A stretch of 8,536 nucleotides of DNA from an uncultured Shinella sp. (lineage in GTDB: Bacteria; Pseudomonadota; Alphaproteobacteria; Rhizobiales; Rhizobiaceae). The stretch's first letter is position 1. Each line of letters starts with the position of its first letter. The stretch spans positions 1 through 8,536 of the forward strand of contig CAMLOC010000112.1 in assembly GCA_946481465.1 (NCBI GenBank). The letters run 5' to 3'. Positions 5,526-8,536 of this stretch are shown here, one piece after another. Both the position numbers and the translations under genes were made by a program. The notes below the pieces were generated by a model. It had not been told where the DNA came from and ran no database searches. It saw only the letters and a list, made by a program, of their open reading frames with translations.

Positions 5526-6482
5526 TCACGGCTCGTTGCGTTGAAGAAGGTCATGTTCGTCTTCGAGAAAGCTCTGACTGCTTCCAGGCTCCGTTTGCGG
5601 GGACTGGGGAACGCGCCGGAAGAGCGCGCGGGTGCGCACCGTCTGGAACGACCCCAGCGGGGCATTGGCTGCCGCACAGAGATAGAGCTTTTCCGACAGA
5701 CGCCGGTTTTCCAGCTTTGCGAAACGGAAGCGGCCCTCGGCAACCCCCGCCGCCGCATCCAGCCAGGTCAGGAAGCTGATGCCCTTGCCGGCCGCGACAT
5801 ATTCCATGATGAGGGCGATGGAATTGCTGCGCAACGCGATATGCGGCTCGGCATGGATGCGGTAGACCTCCGCATCGAGCCGTGGCCAAACCGACAGGCT
5901 GGTATCCGGCAGGCAGAGCGGCCGACCGAGGCAATTCTCGATGCGGAACGGCGGCTCGCCCGAGGGCGCCAGCGCCGCCGCATAGACGACGCCGAGATCG
6001 TAGCTGCGCTCGTCATAGACCCGAAGCTCCGGCAGGCGCGGCACGTTGAAGGCGAGCAGCGCATCAATCTCGTTGCGGCAGAGCTGGCCGACCAGCGTGC
6101 CGGTGTCACCCACCGAGATCTTCAGCGCTGAGGATTCCGCCTCCGCCCCCAGCCCCGACAGGATATAGGGCACCAGACACTCCATGACGCCGAGCCTGAG
6201 CGTGCCGGCACCACCGCCGCCGGCCTGCTGGAGGGCAGCGCGCAACGCACTCTCGTCATCCAGCCAGCGCTCGGCCTGCGCCAGCAACACCTGCCCCTGT
6301 TCCGTCAGTTGCACGCCCTGCGGATTGCGCACCAGAAGGCGCGCGCCAAAGGTCTGTTCGAGGATCTGCATCTGACGGCTGAGCGCGGAGGCCGAGAGGT
6401 TAAGCTTTTCCGCGGCGCGGCGGATCGAGCGCTCGCGCGCCACTTCGACGAAGGTGAAGAACTCCCGCGAGAATGCCGACAC
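5526..6482 (-). CDS. LysR-type transcriptional regulator
   Basis: The 318-residue protein has the usual N-terminal winged helix-turn-helix (FFTFVEVARERSIRRAAEKL, then NLSASALSRQMQILE, about residues 8-42) followed by LVRNPQGVQLTEQGQVLL. The remaining part is an effector-binding domain (from about residue 92). The start is the GTG at 6482: an in-frame TAG lies two codons upstream, so no longer start is possible, and the Shine-Dalgarno sequence is weak. The final 20-odd residues are polar and extend beyond the usual end of the fold, with lower third-position GC. It is divergent from the deaminase gene with 116 bp between starts, the classic arrangement for a LysR regulator and its target. The ligand is probably a substrate or product of that deaminase-permease pair, which is inference. 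Confidence 0.9.
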   Translation of the reverse strand: MSAFSREFFTFVEVARERSIRRAAEKLNLSASALSRQMQILEQTFGARLLVRNPQGVQLTEQGQVLLAQAERWLDDESALRAALQQAGGGGAGTLRLGVMECLVPYILSGLGAEAESSALKISVGDTGTLVGQLCRNEIDALLAFNVPRLPELRVYDERSYDLGVVYAAALAPSGEPPFRIENCLGRPLCLPDTSLSVWPRLDAEVYRIHAEPHIALRSNSIALIMEYVAAGKGISFLTWLDAAAGVAEGRFRFAKLENRRLSEKLYLCAAANAPLGSFQTVRTRALFRRVPQSPQTEPGSSQSFLEDEHDLLQRNEP

Positions 6483-6504
6483 AGCCGCCTACCTGTGCAG
6501 TTTT

Positions 6505-6540
6505 TTCGCACACTATGCGCAATTCATTCTAATTGGCGCA
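6505..6540. promoter_or_regulatory. Nested dyads between the lysR-type and deaminase genes
   Basis: Two inverted repeats share the block TGCGCAA at 6516-6522. One pairs TTCGCA (6505-6510) with this block. The other pairs TGCGCAATT (6516-6524) with AATTGGCGCA (6531-6540), identical in complement apart from one extra base, and contains an AATT-N6-AATT core compatible with a T-N11-A LysR box. A strong and a weaker site side by side would match the recognition and activation sites of LysR regulators. A possible TTGGCG -35 box (6533-6538) for the deaminase gene overlaps the second dyad and has no good -10 partner, as expected of an activated promoter. Confidence 0.5.
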
Positions 6541-6598
6541 AGCCCCCTTCTCGCGCACTCTGAATGCGGGAGTTTCAAGCGTTCAGGAGGAGTGACGA

Positions 6599-7099
6599 AT
6601 GCTCGACAAACAGAACAAGGAACAAGCAACGGAGATCGATCTGCGCAATCTGCGCGAGACGATGAAGATCGCGGAGGAAAGCCGGGCGGCGGGCAACCAC
6701 CCGTTCGGTGCATTGCTGGCGGGACCGGACGGGGCGGTGCTGCTCACCTCCGGCAACACGTTCAAAGACGACAAGGGCGTCGGTCACGCCGAGATGAACG
6801 TCGCGCGCGATGCCGCCAAGGCCTATTCGCCAGAATTCCTGGCGGAATGCACGCTCGTCACCTCGGTGGAACCGTGCTGCATGTGCGCGGGCGGCACCTA
6901 TTGGGCCGGCATCGGCCGCCTCGTCTATGGCATGACGGAAAAGCGTCTCGCTGAACTAACCGGCGACAACCCTGAAAACCTGACGATGGACATGCCCTGC
7001 GAGCACATTTTCGACGCTGGGCAGCGCAAAGTGGCGGTCGTCGGTCCCGTGCCCGCGCTCGAAGGGGAAATTGCGAAAGCGCATGAGGGCTTCTGGTGA
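6599..7099 (+). CDS. CDA-fold zinc nucleobase deaminase (guanine/cytosine deaminase type)
   Basis: This 166-residue protein has all marks of the cytidine deaminase-like fold. HAE at 63-65 gives zinc ligand His63 and catalytic Glu65, and PCCMC at 92-96 gives ligands Cys93 and Cys96. NHPFGA (33-38) is the usual substrate-binding loop, in which the asparagine contacts the base. Small single-domain members hydrolyse the amino group of free guanine, cytosine or related bases; the length fits bacterial guanine deaminases and yeast-type cytosine deaminase. The C-terminus (AHEGFW) ends in aromatic residues that in such enzymes often cap the active site. Base specificity cannot be decided. The ATG at 6599 follows AGGAGG by 8 nt. 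The gene is divergent from the LysR gene, and the second permease starts 48 bp after its stop with its own Shine-Dalgarno sequence, so the two are probably co-transcribed. Confidence 0.9.
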   Translation: MLDKQNKEQATEIDLRNLRETMKIAEESRAAGNHPFGALLAGPDGAVLLTSGNTFKDDKGVGHAEMNVARDAAKAYSPEFLAECTLVTSVEPCCMCAGGTYWAGIGRLVYGMTEKRLAELTGDNPENLTMDMPCEHIFDAGQRKVAVVGPVPALEGEIAKAHEGFW

Positions 7100-7147
7100 A
7101 AAACGGAAGCCGCAGCCCTTTCCTTTTTCCTTTCAGGAGTTCAGCCC

Positions 7148-8536
7148 ATGTCCCGACAAGCGGACCATGGCGCGGCTGCGGCCGGCGCCAACCAGACTGC
7201 ACGGCATGTCCATCCCGTCGATGAGATCCTGCCACCCGCCCGCATGGCGGTGCTCGCGCTCCAGCACGTGCTCGTCATGTATACCGGCGCCATCGCCGTT
7301 CCATTCATCATCGGTAGCGCCCTCAGCCTCACGCAGGCCCAGATCGCCTACCTGATCCAGGCCGACCTCATCACCTGCGGCCTCGCGACGCTGATCCAGA
7401 CGGTCGGCTTCTGGCGTTTCGGCGTGCGCATGCCGTTGATGCAGGGCATCACCTTCGCCGCCATCTCGCCGGTCATCGCCATCGGCAGCAATCCGGCGAT
7501 CCTGGCGAACGGGCCGACCGCCGGCCTGCAGGCGGTCTACGGCGCGGTCATCGCGGCGGGCCTCTTCGCCATCTTCATGGCCCCGCTCGGGCGTTACATC
7601 GTTAGGGCATTCCCGCCGGTCGTCGTCGGCGCGGTGCTGACGGTGATGGGCCTCAGCCTGCTGCCGGTCGCGATCCAGTATGCCGCCGGCGGCTTCGTGC
7701 CCGATGCGGGCAAGCCGGCCTATATCGGCCTTGCCTTCCTCGTGCTCACCGTCATCGTGCTGCTCAACGTGTTCGGCCGCAGTTTCGTCAAGAACATCGC
7801 GGTCTTCCTCGGACTGGTCGTCGGCGTGGTCTTCGCCGGGCCGATGGGCATGCTGGATTTCAGCGCGGTCAAGGATGCGGCCCCGCTCGCCATCGTGACG
7901 CCCTTCCACTTCGGCCTGCCGACCTTCCACCTGGTGCCGGTGCTGACCATGTGCCTCGTCGTCGCCATCACCTGGGTGGAATCGGTCGGCGACACGATCG
8001 TCGTCGGCGAGATGGTCGGCCGCCCCGCGACGGAGCGCACCATCGCCGATCTCCTGCGGGCCGACGGCCTGTCGACCATGCTCGGCGGCATGCTCAACTC
8101 GTTCCCCTATACGGCCTTCTCCGAGAATGTCGCGCTGGTGAACATCACGGGCGTGCGCAGCCGCTGGACGGTGGCGCTTGCAGGCGGGTTCCTCGTCGTA
8201 CTCGGTCTGTCACCGGTGCTGGCGACCGCCATCGCCTCGCTGCCCAAGCCCGTGGTCGGCGGGGCCGGGTTCGTCATGTTCGGCACGCTCGTCGTCGTCG
8301 GCATGAAGACCCTGCAGAAGATCGACTTCGATACGACCTTCAACAACTTCATGGTCGTGGGGCTGAGCGTCGCCATGGCGATGATCACCATCGTCAAGCC
8401 GGACTTCTTCCAGTTCATGCCGGAATGGTCCCAAGTGGTCTTCCATTCCCCCGTGATCATGGGTGCGATCACCGCCATCACCATGAACGCCGCCCTCAAT
8501 GGGCTCAGCATGCGGGGACAGGTCGCGATGGCCCAC
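7148..8536 (+). CDS. NCS2-family nucleobase/urate-type permease (second permease, 3' end off window)
   Basis: The frame is open from the ATG at 7148 to the right edge (463 complete codons), with AGGAG 8 nt before the start. Marks of the NCS2 family are QH in the first membrane segment (Q39-H40, LQHVLVMYTGA), the eighth-segment WVESVGD (277-282, Glu278), ADG (305-307), the tenth-segment block FSENVALVNITGVRSR (324-339) and LPKPVVGGAG (365-374). Overall it resembles the bacterial xanthine/urate branch more than the uracil branch, so it is distinct in type from the first permease. In the signature [QEP]NxGxxxxT[RKG] the invariant glycine is Ala329 here. The hydrophilic N-terminal 30 residues precede the first membrane segment. 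It probably imports the substrate of the preceding deaminase. About 463 residues are already present, so only a short C-terminal tail should be missing. Confidence 0.9.
   Translation, partial: MSRQADHGAAAAGANQTARHVHPVDEILPPARMAVLALQHVLVMYTGAIAVPFIIGSALSLTQAQIAYLIQADLITCGLATLIQTVGFWRFGVRMPLMQGITFAAISPVIAIGSNPAILANGPTAGLQAVYGAVIAAGLFAIFMAPLGRYIVRAFPPVVVGAVLTVMGLSLLPVAIQYAAGGFVPDAGKPAYIGLAFLVLTVIVLLNVFGRSFVKNIAVFLGLVVGVVFAGPMGMLDFSAVKDAAPLAIVTPFHFGLPTFHLVPVLTMCLVVAITWVESVGDTIVVGEMVGRPATERTIADLLRADGLSTMLGGMLNSFPYTAFSENVALVNITGVRSRWTVALAGGFLVVLGLSPVLATAIASLPKPVVGGAGFVMFGTLVVVGMKTLQKIDFDTTFNNFMVVGLSVAMAMITIVKPDFFQFMPEWSQVVFHSPVIMGAITAITMNAALNGLSMRGQVAMAH

Noticed and set aside
5514..6131. Plus-strand open frame of 205 codons opposite the lysR-type gene
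   Set aside because: It is antisense to a recognisable LysR effector domain and shows no family features.
7133..7930. Minus-strand open frame of 265 codons opposite the second permease
   Set aside because: The translation is a repetitive Asp/Arg/His/Glu-rich mixture without a family, and the permease frame on the plus strand has clear motifs.

Overview
The window is GC-rich DNA, with G or C at most third codon positions. Its gene content (LacI and LysR regulators, two NCS2 nucleobase permeases, an amidohydrolase, a CDA-fold deaminase, a Fic protein) and coding style suggest an alphaproteobacterium, probably of the Rhizobiaceae or a close relative. That placement is inference; there is no rRNA or other phylogenetic marker here.

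Layout. Bases 1-287 (minus) hold the N-terminal part of a Fic-family protein with a DUF4172-type domain, cut by the left edge. Its start codon lies inside a perfect 13-bp inverted repeat, and a degenerate second copy of the same dyad sits 45 bp further upstream. Bases 361-847 hold no convincing gene. From 848 to the right edge runs a nucleobase or heterocycle uptake and deamination island with two arms. The left arm (minus) is one tightly overlapped operon: NCS2 permease, then amidohydrolase, then TauE/SafE-type exporter, linked by GTGA and ATGA overlaps. Divergent from it is a LacI-type repressor gene; the 139-bp gap carries two near-identical CG-centred operators. The right arm is a LysR-type regulator (minus, GTG start) divergent from a small zinc nucleobase deaminase followed by a second NCS2 permease that runs off the right edge. 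The lacI and lysR genes converge with 26 bp between them.

How the genes may work together. Each arm pairs one permease with one deaminase of an unrelated fold and has its own adjacent regulator. The LacI protein probably represses the permease-amidohydrolase-exporter operon and itself. The LysR protein probably controls the deaminase-permease pair through the nested dyads at 6505-6540. No xanthine dehydrogenase, urate or allantoin gene is visible, so the products must be used by genes elsewhere or, in the left arm, possibly exported by the TauE/SafE protein. The substrates cannot be read from sequence alone; a purine, a pyrimidine or a related heterocycle would all fit.

Most notable for follow-up: the paired dyads over the fic start; the permease-amidohydrolase-exporter cassette; the 47-bp-spaced LacI operators; a coding-frame break at the 3' end of lacI that looks like a deletion scar; and the altered signature motif of the second permease.
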